Below, in pieces: positions 36,313-43,969 of a DNA stretch of 64,000 nucleotides. A program made the translations under genes and the position numbers. Source of the stretch: an uncultured Oscillospiraceae bacterium (GTDB taxonomy: Bacteria; Bacillota; Clostridia; Oscillospirales; Oscillospiraceae); assembly GCA_944387035.1 (NCBI GenBank), contig CALXDJ010000008.1, positions 25,659 through 89,658 of the forward strand. Reading direction: 5' to 3'. Each line of letters starts with the position of its first letter. Positions within the stretch are counted from its first letter, which is position 1. The notes under the pieces are model-generated. The model searched no databases. It saw nothing but the letters and a program-made list of their open reading frames with translations, and was not told the origin of the DNA.

Positions 36313-36510
36313 TCAGGTCCGGTCTGAAACCTCTCCTTCCCGTTCCAACAGCTGAAGAATCCGGCGCGGAATGGGGGTCGGTCCTCCTGCTGCTTTCCAT
36401 CCTGCCAAAAATGCTGCCCGAACCACGTCAAACAATGCTGACTCCGCCTCGTCATATGCCTGGCGGTCCAGAAATTCCGAGAACGCCTCTTCAAACTCAT
36501 TCGACATCAT
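36313..36510 (-). CDS. Small acidic hypothetical protein
   Basis: 65 aa with a very good site (AGGAGGTACC) before ATG at 36510; a second ATG follows at once. Acidic helical N-terminus (SNEFEEAFSEFLDRQAYDEAES), then a hydrophobic helix (ALFDVVRAAFLAGWKAAGG). No family recognised. It is divergent from the small XRE regulator, and the 147 bp between them include a TTGT-N7-ACAA palindrome (36562-36576), so the regulator may control it. Confidence 0.65.
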   Translation of the reverse strand: MMSNEFEEAFSEFLDRQAYDEAESALFDVVRAAFLAGWKAAGGPTPIPRRILQLLEREGEVSDRT

Positions 36511-36657
36511 CCCGAGGTACCTCCTGCATGAATCGTGTTGGCTGGGTATATTTTACATCCATCTTGTGCAAAATACAACCAAATCTGAGCATATGCCCAG
36601 ATCAGGTTGACGAAATCCAAAGCCCGTTTGGCTACAATGTTGCTGGGAGGAGATGGA

Positions 36658-36885
36658 ATGAAAGACCGGTATCACGATATTTATCTGCAGATTGGCCTGA
36701 ACATCCTGCGCTGCCGTAAGGAGCGGGGCCTGACCCAGGAACAGCTGGCAGACCGGACCGGCCACAGCCGCAACCACATCCAGCGAGTCGAGACTGCTTA
36801 TACCGCTCCCACTCTGGCTACGCTGCTGGACATCGCCCAGGCACTGGAAGTTCCTCTGGAAAAACTGCTGGAGATTCCAAAATAA
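36658..36885 (+). CDS. Small XRE-family regulator
   Basis: 75 aa from ATG at 36658 behind GGGAGGAG. Almost entirely one helix-turn-helix domain (ILRCRKERGLTQEQLADRTG, then TLATLLDIAQALEVPLEKLL). Such stand-alone proteins are usually dimeric repressors of a neighbouring gene, here most likely the divergent 65-aa ORF and itself. A strong terminator follows. Confidence 0.88.
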   Translation: MKDRYHDIYLQIGLNILRCRKERGLTQEQLADRTGHSRNHIQRVETAYTAPTLATLLDIAQALEVPLEKLLEIPK

Positions 36886-36916
36886 ACGGACTGCCGCAAC
36901 GCGGCAGTCCGTTTTC
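36886..36916 (+). terminator. Terminator between convergent XRE genes
   Basis: Stem ACGGACTGCCGC / GCGGCAGTCCGT with loop AAC, followed by TTTTC. Confidence 0.88.
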
Positions 36917-36947
36917 TATATCATGGCCAAGCGGTTTTCGGGCGGAA

Positions 36948-37580
36948 TCACCGCTTCCCCGCTCCATTCCAAGGAAGGCCGTAGCGGAGGCGTAAAGTCT
37001 TTACGCTTTTCACCAAAAATCCCACGGCGGCCAACTGTCCCAGGAGAATTTCCCATTGTCCCGGGACCCGCTCCAGGCAAAGCGGCAGGAAGAAGGCACA
37101 GGCCGCAGCCGCCAAATCCGGAATCAGCAGGGCCCGCAGGTTTCCGCTCTCCCGGACCAGATACCGCCAGTCCAGCCGCCACTTCCATACCGCCACCGCC
37201 AGCAGCACCACCAGCAGCCACCACATGGGCACCGGCGGCTCCGGCGCCAGGCGGTACTGGTGGTACAGGGAAATCACCGCCAACAGCAAAACCCGGCACA
37301 TCATCCCAGCCCCCACGGCCATCTGCCTCTCCCGGAGACTCCGCTCCGCGGTTTTGGCCGCCGGAGTGTCCCCTTCCCCGTCGCACTCGTCCAGCAGCAG
37401 ATAGTCCGTGGACACGCCGAAAATCCGGCTCACCCCCAGGACGTTGGCGGTGTCCGGCACCACCTCCCCCAGCTCCCAACGGGAGACCGCCTGGCGGCTC
37501 ACCCCCAGCTTTCCTGCCAGGGCTTCCTGACTCATCCCCTTCTCCCGGCGCAGCCGGTGGAGCTTTTCTCCGAATGTCAT
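36948..37580 (-). CDS. XRE regulator with membrane domain
   Basis: 210 aa, ATG behind AAAGGAGGT. N-terminal HTH_3 (LRREKGMSQEALAGKLGVSR, QAVSRWELGEVVPDTANVLG), then three or four hydrophobic helices (near 88-105, 113-132, 150-170, 175-195). This is the membrane-tethered HTH design common in clostridia, where a membrane signal is thought to alter repression. Its target is unknown; no transporter gene is adjacent. Confidence 0.87.
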   Translation of the reverse strand: MTFGEKLHRLRREKGMSQEALAGKLGVSRQAVSRWELGEVVPDTANVLGVSRIFGVSTDYLLLDECDGEGDTPAAKTAERSLRERQMAVGAGMMCRVLLLAVISLYHQYRLAPEPPVPMWWLLVVLLAVAVWKWRLDWRYLVRESGNLRALLIPDLAAAACAFFLPLCLERVPGQWEILLGQLAAVGFLVKSVKTLRLRYGLPWNGAGKR

Positions 37581-37616
37581 GCAGGCACCTCCTTTGCCGC
37601 CATCATTCTACCAAAA

Positions 37617-37660
37617 ACAGTGCGCCGGTTCCACCGCATCTGGGTGGAACCGGCGCAACC
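37617..37660 (-). terminator. Terminator of the ABC-F gene
   Basis: Minus strand stem TGCGCCGGTTCCACC / GGTGGAACCGGCGCA with loop CAGATGC, then CTGTTTTT. Confidence 0.88.
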
Positions 37661-37688
37661 AAACGTGGAAGCGGGCAAATCAGGGCCT

Positions 37689-39314
37689 TTATCCGTTCAT
37701 CCGGGAGAGCATTTCCGCCCGGGCCCCTTCGATATACTCGTCATAGGTGCACATCTTGTCGATGAGCTTGCCGTCGGTGATCTCCATGATCCGGTTGGCA
37801 ATGGTCTGCACAAACTCATGGTCGTGGCTGGCAAAGAGCACCACGCCCTTGAAGTCGATGAGGCCGTTGTTGACGGCGGTGATGGACTCCAGGTCCAGAT
37901 GGTTGGTGGGCTGATCCAGCACGAGAACGTTGGAGCCGAAGAGCATCATCCGGGAGAGCATGCACCGCACCTTCTCACCGCCGGAGAGAACCTTGACGGG
38001 CTTGAACACATCGTCGCCGGAGAAGAGCATCCGGCCCAGGAAGGAGCGCTTGAAGGACTCGGTATTCTCGTCGGCGGTGTTGCCGGTGTACTGGCCCAGC
38101 CAGTCCACCAGGTTCAGGTCGCAGTCGTTGAAGAAGGCGGAGTTGTCCAGGGGGAAATAGCTGGTGGTGATGGTGGTGCCCCACTTATAGGTGCCCTCGT
38201 CGGGCTCCATCTCGCCCATGAGGATCTTGAAGAGGGTGGTCTTGGCGATCTCGTCCTCCCCCACGAAGGCGATCTTGTCGCCCTTGTTCACCCGGAAGGA
38301 GATGTTGTCCAGCACCTTGCGGCCATCCACGGTCTTGGAAAGGCCCTCCACGGCGAGGATCTCCTTGCCGGGCTCCCGATCCATGGTAAAGCCCACGAAG
38401 GGATAGCGCCGGGAAGAGGCGGGCATCTCCTCCACCGTCAGCTTGTCCAGCAGCTTACGCCGGGCAGTGGCCTGCTTGGACTTGGACTTGTTGGCGGAGA
38501 ACCGGGCGATGAATGCCTGCAGTTCCTTGATCTTCTCCTCGTTCTTGCGGTTCTGGTCCTTGATCATCCGCTGAACCAGCTGGCTGGACTCGTACCAGAA
38601 CTCGTAGTTGCCCACGTACATCTTGATTCCGCCGTAGTCCACGTCCACGATGTTGGTGCACACGGTATTGAGGAAGTGACGGTCGTGGCTGACGACGATG
38701 GTCAGAGCCTCGCAGTCCATCAGGAAGTCTTCCAGCCACTCAATGGCCTGGATGTCCAGGTGGTTGGTGGGCTCGTCCAGGAGGATGATGTCCGGCTTTC
38801 CGAACAGAGCCTGGGCCAGCAGCACCTTCACCTTCTCCTTGGCGGTCAGGGAGGACATCTCGGAATAGAGAATGTCGTTGGAAAGGCCCAGACCCTGGAT
38901 CAGGCGGGAGACATCGGACTCAGCCTCCCAGCCGCCCATCTCGGCAAACTCGGCCTCCAGCTCACTGGCCTTGACGCCGTCCTCGTCGGTGAAGTCCTCC
39001 TTCTCATAGAGGGCGTCCTTCTCCTTCATCACGTCGTAGAGGTGCTGGTTGCCCATGATGACGGTGTCCAGCACGGTGTAGGCGTCATACTGGAAGTGGT
39101 CCTGCTTCAGGACGCTCATCCGCTCCTCCTTGGGGATGATGACCTCGCCGGTGGTGGGCTCCAGATCGCCGGAGAGCACCCGGAGGAACGTGGTCTTGCC
39201 TGCGCCGTTGGCGCCGATGATGCCGTAGCAGTTGCCGGGGGTAAACTTCAGATCCACGTGCTTAAACAGGGTCTGACCGCTGAAGTTGACGCTGACGTCA
39301 TTGACAGTAATCAT
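37689..39314 (-). CDS. ABC-F family ATPase, YkpA/YbiT-like
   Basis: 541 aa soluble tandem-NBD protein acting on the ribosome rather than in transport. NBD1: Walker A GANGAGKTT, Walker B LLDEPTNHLD, but signature LTAKEK. A charged linker (about 245-300) follows. NBD2: Walker A-like GEDEIAKTT, signature LSGGEK, Walker B VLDQPTNHLD with Gln in place of the catalytic Glu. Pairing the half-sites, site I (NBD1 Walker/NBD2 signature) is intact and site II is degenerate. Translation-factor function is inferred from the family; resistance-type drug-protection extensions are absent. Confidence 0.92.
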   Translation of the reverse strand: MITVNDVSVNFSGQTLFKHVDLKFTPGNCYGIIGANGAGKTTFLRVLSGDLEPTTGEVIIPKEERMSVLKQDHFQYDAYTVLDTVIMGNQHLYDVMKEKDALYEKEDFTDEDGVKASELEAEFAEMGGWEAESDVSRLIQGLGLSNDILYSEMSSLTAKEKVKVLLAQALFGKPDIILLDEPTNHLDIQAIEWLEDFLMDCEALTIVVSHDRHFLNTVCTNIVDVDYGGIKMYVGNYEFWYESSQLVQRMIKDQNRKNEEKIKELQAFIARFSANKSKSKQATARRKLLDKLTVEEMPASSRRYPFVGFTMDREPGKEILAVEGLSKTVDGRKVLDNISFRVNKGDKIAFVGEDEIAKTTLFKILMGEMEPDEGTYKWGTTITTSYFPLDNSAFFNDCDLNLVDWLGQYTGNTADENTESFKRSFLGRMLFSGDDVFKPVKVLSGGEKVRCMLSRMMLFGSNVLVLDQPTNHLDLESITAVNNGLIDFKGVVLFASHDHEFVQTIANRIMEITDGKLIDKMCTYDEYIEGARAEMLSRMNG

Positions 39315-39349
39315 AGCGATTCCTTTCTGATTGTGTGATGTTCAAAAGA

Positions 39350-39385
39350 CGCAAACAGGCGCAATGCGGTGCATTGCGTCTGCTC
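39350..39385 (-). terminator. Probable terminator of tyrS
   Basis: Minus strand hairpin GCAATGC-ACC-GCATTGC nested in GACGCAA...TTGCGTC, followed by TTTT. Confidence 0.6.
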
Positions 39386-39393
39386 GCCGGGAT

Positions 39394-40626
39394 TTATTCC
39401 TTGTCCATGACGGCCTTGTGATAGACCTTCTTGCCCTTCTTGATGATGATGCCGTCACCGCAGCAGTCCTTGCAGGTCCACTTGGCGGCGATATCGCCCA
39501 CCTTCTCGCCGCACACGGACACGCCGCCCTGCTGCACCAGGCGCCGGGCCTCGGCCTTGGAGGGAGCCAAACCGCACTTGACCAGCAGGGTCAGCACGTC
39601 GATCTCGCCATCGGCGAAGTCGCCCTCGCACAGCGTGGTGCAGGGCATGTTGGCGCTGTCGCCGCTGCCGCCGAACAGAGCCCGGGCGGCCTCCTGGGCC
39701 TTGGCGGCCTCTTCCTCGCCGTGGACCAGCTTGGTCAGCTCGTAGGCCAGAATCTCCTTGGCGGTGTTGAGCTGGCTGCCCTCCCACTTGTCCATCTCGT
39801 CGATCTGCTCGAGAGGCAGGAAGGTCAGCATCCGGATGCACTTGAGAACATCGGCGTCGCCCACGTTGCGCCAGTACTGATAGAACTCGAAGGGAGAGGT
39901 CTTGTTGGGGTCCAGCCACACGGCGCCGGAGGCGGTCTTGCCCATCTTCTTGCCCTCGGAGTTGAGCAGCAGCGTGATGGTCATGGCGTAGGCGTCCTTG
40001 CCCAGCTTGCGGCGGATCAGCTCCGTGCCGCCCAGCATGTTGGACCACTGGTCGTCGCCGCCGAACTGCATGTTGCAGCCCACGGTCTGGAACATGTGGT
40101 AGAAGTCGTAGGACTGCATGATCATATAGTTGAACTCCAGGAAGCTCAGGCCCTTTTCCATGCGCTGCTTGTAGCACTCGGCCCGGAGCATGTTGTTGAC
40201 GGAGAAGCATGCGCCCACTTCCCGCAGGAGGTCCACGTAGTTGAGCTTCAGGAGCCAGTCGGCGTTGTTGAGCATCATGGCCTTGCCCTCGCCGAACTCA
40301 ATGAACCGCTCCATCTGCTTTTTGAAGCACTCGCAGTTGTGCTGGATGGTCTCAGGGGTCATCATGGAGCGCATATCGGTACGGCCGGAGGGGTCGCCGA
40401 TATAGCCGGTGCCGCCGCCGATGAGGGCGATGGGCCGGTTGCCCGCCATCTGCAGGCGCTTCATCAGGCACAAGGCCATGAAGTGGCCCACATGGAGGCT
40501 GTCGGCGGTGGGGTCGAAGCCAATGTAGAACACGGCTTTGCCGTTGTTGACCAGGTCCCGGATTTCCTCTTCATCGGTGACCTGGGCGATGAGGCCGCGG
40601 GCTTTGAGTTCTTCGTAAATCTGCAT
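39394..40626 (-). CDS. tyrS: Tyrosyl-tRNA synthetase
   Basis: Charges tRNA-Tyr. 410 aa, ATG behind AAGGAGA. Class I signatures LHVGH (44-48) and KKMGKT, and the tyrosine/adenylate loops ([19 protein letters not shown]); the C-terminal S4 domain ([14 protein letters not shown]) carries four nearby cysteines (CKDCCGDG region). Expression is controlled by the tyrosine T-box upstream. Confidence 0.97.
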   Translation of the reverse strand: MQIYEELKARGLIAQVTDEEEIRDLVNNGKAVFYIGFDPTADSLHVGHFMALCLMKRLQMAGNRPIALIGGGTGYIGDPSGRTDMRSMMTPETIQHNCECFKKQMERFIEFGEGKAMMLNNADWLLKLNYVDLLREVGACFSVNNMLRAECYKQRMEKGLSFLEFNYMIMQSYDFYHMFQTVGCNMQFGGDDQWSNMLGGTELIRRKLGKDAYAMTITLLLNSEGKKMGKTASGAVWLDPNKTSPFEFYQYWRNVGDADVLKCIRMLTFLPLEQIDEMDKWEGSQLNTAKEILAYELTKLVHGEEEAAKAQEAARALFGGSGDSANMPCTTLCEGDFADGEIDVLTLLVKCGLAPSKAEARRLVQQGGVSVCGEKVGDIAAKWTCKDCCGDGIIIKKGKKVYHKAVMDKE

Positions 40627-40716
40627 GGTTGCTGTCTCCTTTTTTATCGTATCTCAATCGAGTATTCCACGGATTCCGGCCGCGAAACCGCCCCGAAGGA
40701 GCCGGGGGCGCAATGC

Positions 40717-40993
40717 GGAAAAAAAGCCCTCCGTCCCGGCGGGGACAGAGGGCGAAATACTTCGCGGTACCACCTCTGGTTCGCCGCACGTTCACACGGA
40801 CGGCCTTAGGGCGTGCCAACACACGCCAGCGCGGTAACGGGCGCACCCGGAGCACGCCTACTGGGCAAAACCTTGCCGTTGGGGTGCCAGCTCCAAGGGG
40901 TATTCGCCGTTTTGCCCTCTCCCCTTTTCACCAAACCAGGGGTTCTCTTTGCAGTGCGGAAACGGGTACTCTTCCTCTTCCTCGCTATATCCG
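40717..40993 (-). promoter_or_regulatory. Tyrosine T-box riboswitch of tyrS
   Basis: Leader of about 275 nt. On the minus strand it contains the T-box sequence AGAGGTGGTACCGCG (40777-40763), which pairs with the uncharged tRNA acceptor end and forms the antiterminator, and a strong terminator (40754-40719: GCCCTCTGTCCC/GGGACGGAGGGC then T7). The stem I specifier is GAA-TAC, with the Tyr codon UAC at 40902-40900. Low charged tRNA-Tyr should raise tyrS expression. Confidence 0.93.
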
Positions 40994-40999
40994 AAGGGG

Positions 41000-41028
41000 A
41001 TTATATCGAATAACGGGAAACTTGTCAA
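41000..41028 (-). promoter_or_regulatory. Consensus sigma-A promoter of tyrS
   Basis: Minus strand TTGACA (41028-41023), 17 bp, TATAAT (41005-41000): a perfect consensus. The TGA inside TTGACA is the stop codon of the upstream 61-aa ORF. Confidence 0.9.
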
Positions 41029-41210
41029 GTCTGCGGGCATTCCGGCTCCTCACCGGCGGAAAGATAGAGTTCTTCGGCCTCCTGCAGCGCCCGGTTGAGT
41101 CTGGCCCAGGCCGGACGGCACTCCGGCACCGGCTCCATGAGGTCCACGGCATCGGCCATGGCCCCCGCCAGACACAGGTACATCTGCTTCCAAATAGTCT
41201 CTTCCTCCAT
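41025..41210 (-). CDS. Small acidic hypothetical protein
   Basis: 61 aa from ATG at 41210 behind GGGAGGG. Acidic and helical (EEETIWKQMYLCLAGAMADA, then ARLNRALQEAEELYL). No family recognised. It has its own promoter in the divergent region shared with the ribbon-helix-helix gene, and its stop codon is built into the tyrS -35 box. Confidence 0.65.
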   Translation of the reverse strand: MEEETIWKQMYLCLAGAMADAVDLMEPVPECRPAWARLNRALQEAEELYLSAGEEPECPQT

Positions 41211-41263
41211 ATCGATTCCCTCCCATGCAGATTTTGTGCACTAAACTTAGGTGCATTAAGTAC

Positions 41264-41292
41264 ATACTACTCCAAAGTGGACTTAAAATCAA
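41264..41292 (-). promoter_or_regulatory. Promoter of the 61-aa ORF, in an operator-like region
   Basis: Minus strand TTGATT (41292-41287), 17 bp, TAGTAT (41269-41264). The AT-rich interval 41235-41310 holds several ACTTA/TAAGT half-sites, including ACTTA-N7-TAAGT (41245-41261), suited to a ribbon-helix-helix repressor. Confidence 0.55.
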
Positions 41293-41321
41293 CTTAATTT
41301 TAGTACACAGGTGGGACGCAG

Positions 41322-41516
41322 ATGAGACGAGTCGGAGATCACGGCAAGCATATCAGCATCCGGTTTGATACGGAGACACATGATAAGCTGTTCTATATTG
41401 CGGAATACGAAGGGCGCAGCGGCAGCGGCCAGATCATGTACTTGATCCGCAAGTGCATTGCGGAGTTTGAGAAGGAACACGGCAAAATTGAATGGGACGA
41501 AAACAAAAACGGCTGA
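41322..41516 (+). CDS. Ribbon-helix-helix (Arc-like) small protein
   Basis: 64 aa from ATG at 41322, AGGTGGG upstream. A basic start and a beta-strand KHISIRFDTETHDKL, then two helices (FYIAEYEGRSGSGQIMYLI, RKCIAEFEKEHGKI), matches the Arc/MetJ-type fold that binds DNA as a dimer of ribbons. It is divergent from the 61-aa ORF over repeats of ACTTA half-sites, so autoregulation is plausible. The terminator hairpin includes its stop codon. Confidence 0.75.
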   Translation: MRRVGDHGKHISIRFDTETHDKLFYIAEYEGRSGSGQIMYLIRKCIAEFEKEHGKIEWDENKNG

Positions 41517-41536
41517 CAAAAGTCAGCCGTTTTTCT
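41508..41536 (+). terminator. Terminator of the ribbon-helix-helix gene
   Basis: Stem ACGGCTGACT-like: ACGGCTGAC / GTCAGCCGT with AAAA loop and T5. The TGA stop lies in the 5' arm. Confidence 0.88.
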
Positions 41537-41590
41537 ATTGGAACGCCTCGCAGAGTTCGCGCCCGCAGGCGCGAAAAAATTGCAATTCAT

Positions 41591-41808
41591 GTTCTCCGGC
41601 GACATGCGCGTCGGAGAACATTCTTCTCAGCCCGCAAGTGTGGACCGGGGCCGACTAGGCGGCCCCGGTATGCGCGCAGCGGGCTGCATCCCCTCGTCCA
41701 AGCGGCCGGGGCCGCTTGGACGAAAGCCTCGCGCATCCCCTCGTGTAAGCGGTCCAGCCGCTTACACGAAGCCCTCCCCTCGCTCAAGCGGTGCCAGCCG
41801 CTTGGGCG
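41591..41808. repeat. Array of hairpins between the RHH gene and recN
   Basis: Five palindromes in 218 bp: 41591-41619, 41645-41668, and three related ones at 41695-41722, 41742-41768 and 41781-41808. The last three share CG-NNN-AAGCGG, a 4-6 nt loop, CCGCTT-NNN-CG. The outer three base pairs differ between copies but still pair (TCC/GGA, TGT/ACA, CTC/GGG). The last copy overlaps the recN stop. No T-run follows, so these are not simple terminators. Confidence 0.8.
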
Positions 41809-43487
41809 ATACTCTTTCGATATTCCTCCGCCTCGTCCAGCAGCTCCCCGGCGCTTGCCAGCAGTGCCTCCGTTACTTTGGCGCCGCCGGTGATCCGGGC
41901 CAGCTCCGCTTTGCGCCGCTCCCGGTCCAGCAACACCACATGCGTATAGGTTCTTCCCTTTTCCTCGCCCTTCTCCACGGAAAAATGCGTGTCCGCCATG
42001 GCCGCCAGCTGCGGCAGATGCGTCACGCACAGCACCTGCTTGCGGCGGCTGACCTGGGCCAGCTTTTGGGCCACCTTCTGGGCCGCCCGGCCGGAGACAC
42101 CGGTATCCACCTCGTCAAAGACCAGAGTCCCCACGGCCTCCTGCTCCGCCAGCACGTTTTTCAGCGCCAGCATAATCCGGGCCAGCTCACCGCCGGAGGC
42201 AATCCGGGCGATGGGCCGCAGGTCCTCGCCCACGTTGGCGGACATCAAAAACCGCACGGTGTCGCACCCGTCCGGACCGGGCTCCTTGGCCGCAAAGTCG
42301 ATGGCGAACCGGACCTTGCGCATGTCCAGCTCCCGCAGCTCCGTCTGAATCCGCTCCTCCAGCACGGCGGCCGCCGCTTTCCGCGCCGCCGTCAGGCGCG
42401 CGCCCTGCTCCGTCACCGCCGCCTCTTTTCCCTTGAGCTCCCGCTCCAGGCGCACCAGAGTGTCATCCGCCGTCTCCATAGCGTCCAGCTCCGCCCGGCT
42501 GCGCTCCAGATAGGCCAGCATGTCCTCCACCGTGGCGCCGTACTTCTTTTTCAGCCGGTACAGCTGGTCCGCACGGGCCTCGGCGGCGTCCAGCTCCGCG
42601 GGAGAAAAGTCAAATCTTTGGCGCAGCTCCTGAATCGTCTCGGCAAGGTCATATACTTCACTGTACGCCTGTCCCAGTCGATTGAAGAGTTCTGCAAGCT
42701 CGTCATTCAGCGTGCGCACGCTGCCCATGGCCTCCTGGGCATTGCGCAGCAGACTGGCCGCGCCGTCGCTGTCGTCTCCTCCGCTCAGGCAATACTCCGC
42801 CCCGGAGAGGGCCGAGAGATACTTCTCGCCGTTGCGCAGCAGCTCCCGTTTTTCCCGCAGTTCCTCTTCTTCACCGGGCACCAGCTCCGCCGCCTCCAGC
42901 TCTCCGATCTGGAACCGGAGGCTGTCCATGCGGCGGGCCTTCTCCGCCTCGTCCATCTGAAGGGCGCGGATCTGGGCCTTGAGCGATGCCATGGCATCAT
43001 AGGCGGCCCGGTAGTCCGCCAGGACGCCCTCCAGGCGGCCGAAGCGGTCCAGGTACGCCCCGTGCTGCTCCTCATCCAGCAGCTGCGCGCCGTCGTGCTG
43101 GCCGTGGATGTTCAAGAGCTCCCCGCCGATTTTCCGCAGCTGGGCCACGGTCAGCGGGCGGCCGTTGGCCCGGCACAGGTTCCGGCCGTCGGCGCAGATC
43201 TCCCGCTCCAGCAGCAGTTCCCCGTTTTCGTCCGGGGCCACGCCGGTCTCGACCAGGCCCGGCAGCTCCGGCGGGACCTGGGAAAAACAGGCGCTGACAA
43301 AGGCCTTGTCCGCCCCGGTGCGGATCAGCTCCCGGGAGGTCCGTCCCCCCAGCACCGCGCCCAGTGCATCCACCACGATGGATTTGCCCGCGCCGGTCTC
43401 GCCGGTCAGGGCGTTGAATCCCGGCCGGAAGGCGATGTCCGCCGCCTCGATGACGGCGATATTTTCAATATGCAGCAGTTCCAGCAT
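41784..43487 (-). CDS. recN: DNA repair protein RecN
   Basis: SMC-like ATPase that holds broken DNA ends for recombination. 567 aa. N-terminal half-ATPase with Walker A GETGAGKSIVVDAL, a long central coiled coil (about 160-365), then the C-terminal half-ATPase with signature IASGGELARIMLAL and Walker B TLVFDEVDTGVSG. The final codons and stop lie in the third hairpin of the adjacent array. Last gene of oapA-dxs-tlyA-nadK-argR-recN. Confidence 0.97.
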   Translation of the reverse strand: MLELLHIENIAVIEAADIAFRPGFNALTGETGAGKSIVVDALGAVLGGRTSRELIRTGADKAFVSACFSQVPPELPGLVETGVAPDENGELLLEREICADGRNLCRANGRPLTVAQLRKIGGELLNIHGQHDGAQLLDEEQHGAYLDRFGRLEGVLADYRAAYDAMASLKAQIRALQMDEAEKARRMDSLRFQIGELEAAELVPGEEEELREKRELLRNGEKYLSALSGAEYCLSGGDDSDGAASLLRNAQEAMGSVRTLNDELAELFNRLGQAYSEVYDLAETIQELRQRFDFSPAELDAAEARADQLYRLKKKYGATVEDMLAYLERSRAELDAMETADDTLVRLERELKGKEAAVTEQGARLTAARKAAAAVLEERIQTELRELDMRKVRFAIDFAAKEPGPDGCDTVRFLMSANVGEDLRPIARIASGGELARIMLALKNVLAEQEAVGTLVFDEVDTGVSGRAAQKVAQKLAQVSRRKQVLCVTHLPQLAAMADTHFSVEKGEEKGRTYTHVVLLDRERRKAELARITGGAKVTEALLASAGELLDEAEEYRKSIAQAAGTA

Positions 43488-43517
43488 ACGTTCGACTCCC
43501 CCGCAATCCCGCGTGAA

Positions 43518-43967
43518 TCAGAGCATCTCCTTGATCTCCTCGCAGAAGCTGGCGGCGGACTCCGTGTCCCGCATCAGCAAAAAGGCCGTGTCGTCTCCAG
43601 CCAGGGAGCCCACCATGTAGGTGATGTCCATATTGTCCAGAGCGGAGCAGGCCGCGCTGGCCAGGCCCGGCATGGTCTTGATGACCACGATGTTCTGGGC
43701 ATAGGCGATGCTGGTGATGCTCTCCCGGAAAATGGTGCGCAGCTTCTCGGCAAAATTGAGCTTGGTGCGGTTGCCGGAAACGGCGTACTTGTACACGCCC
43801 TGCCCCACCGGCTCCTTGATCAGGTGCATCTGCTTGATGTCCCGGGAAATGGTGGCCTGGGTGCTGGTGATGCCCCGCTCCTGCAGCCGGGAGAGGAGCT
43901 GCTCCTGCGTCTCGATGTTTTCCTGGGAAATAATTTCCAGAATCATGGATTGACGGTCATTTTTCAT
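43518..43967 (-). CDS. argR: Arginine repressor
   Basis: 149 aa from ATG at 43967 behind GGGAGGA. N-terminal winged helix (QEQLLSRLQERGITSTQATI, SRDIKQMHL) and C-terminal hexamerisation/arginine domain with GSLAGDDTAFLLMRD. Controls arginine synthesis and breakdown genes; none is in the window. Position between nadK and recN matches the conserved clostridial/Bacillus order. Confidence 0.95.
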   Translation of the reverse strand: MKNDRQSMILEIISQENIETQEQLLSRLQERGITSTQATISRDIKQMHLIKEPVGQGVYKYAVSGNRTKLNFAEKLRTIFRESITSIAYAQNIVVIKTMPGLASAACSALDNMDITYMVGSLAGDDTAFLLMRDTESAASFCEEIKEML

Positions 43968-43969
43968 TT

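Noticed and set aside
41591..41808. Hairpin array considered as CRISPR or integron attC sites
   Set aside because: Units are imperfect, spacing is 39-47 bp without unique spacers, there are no cas or integrase genes, and the attC core sites are missing.
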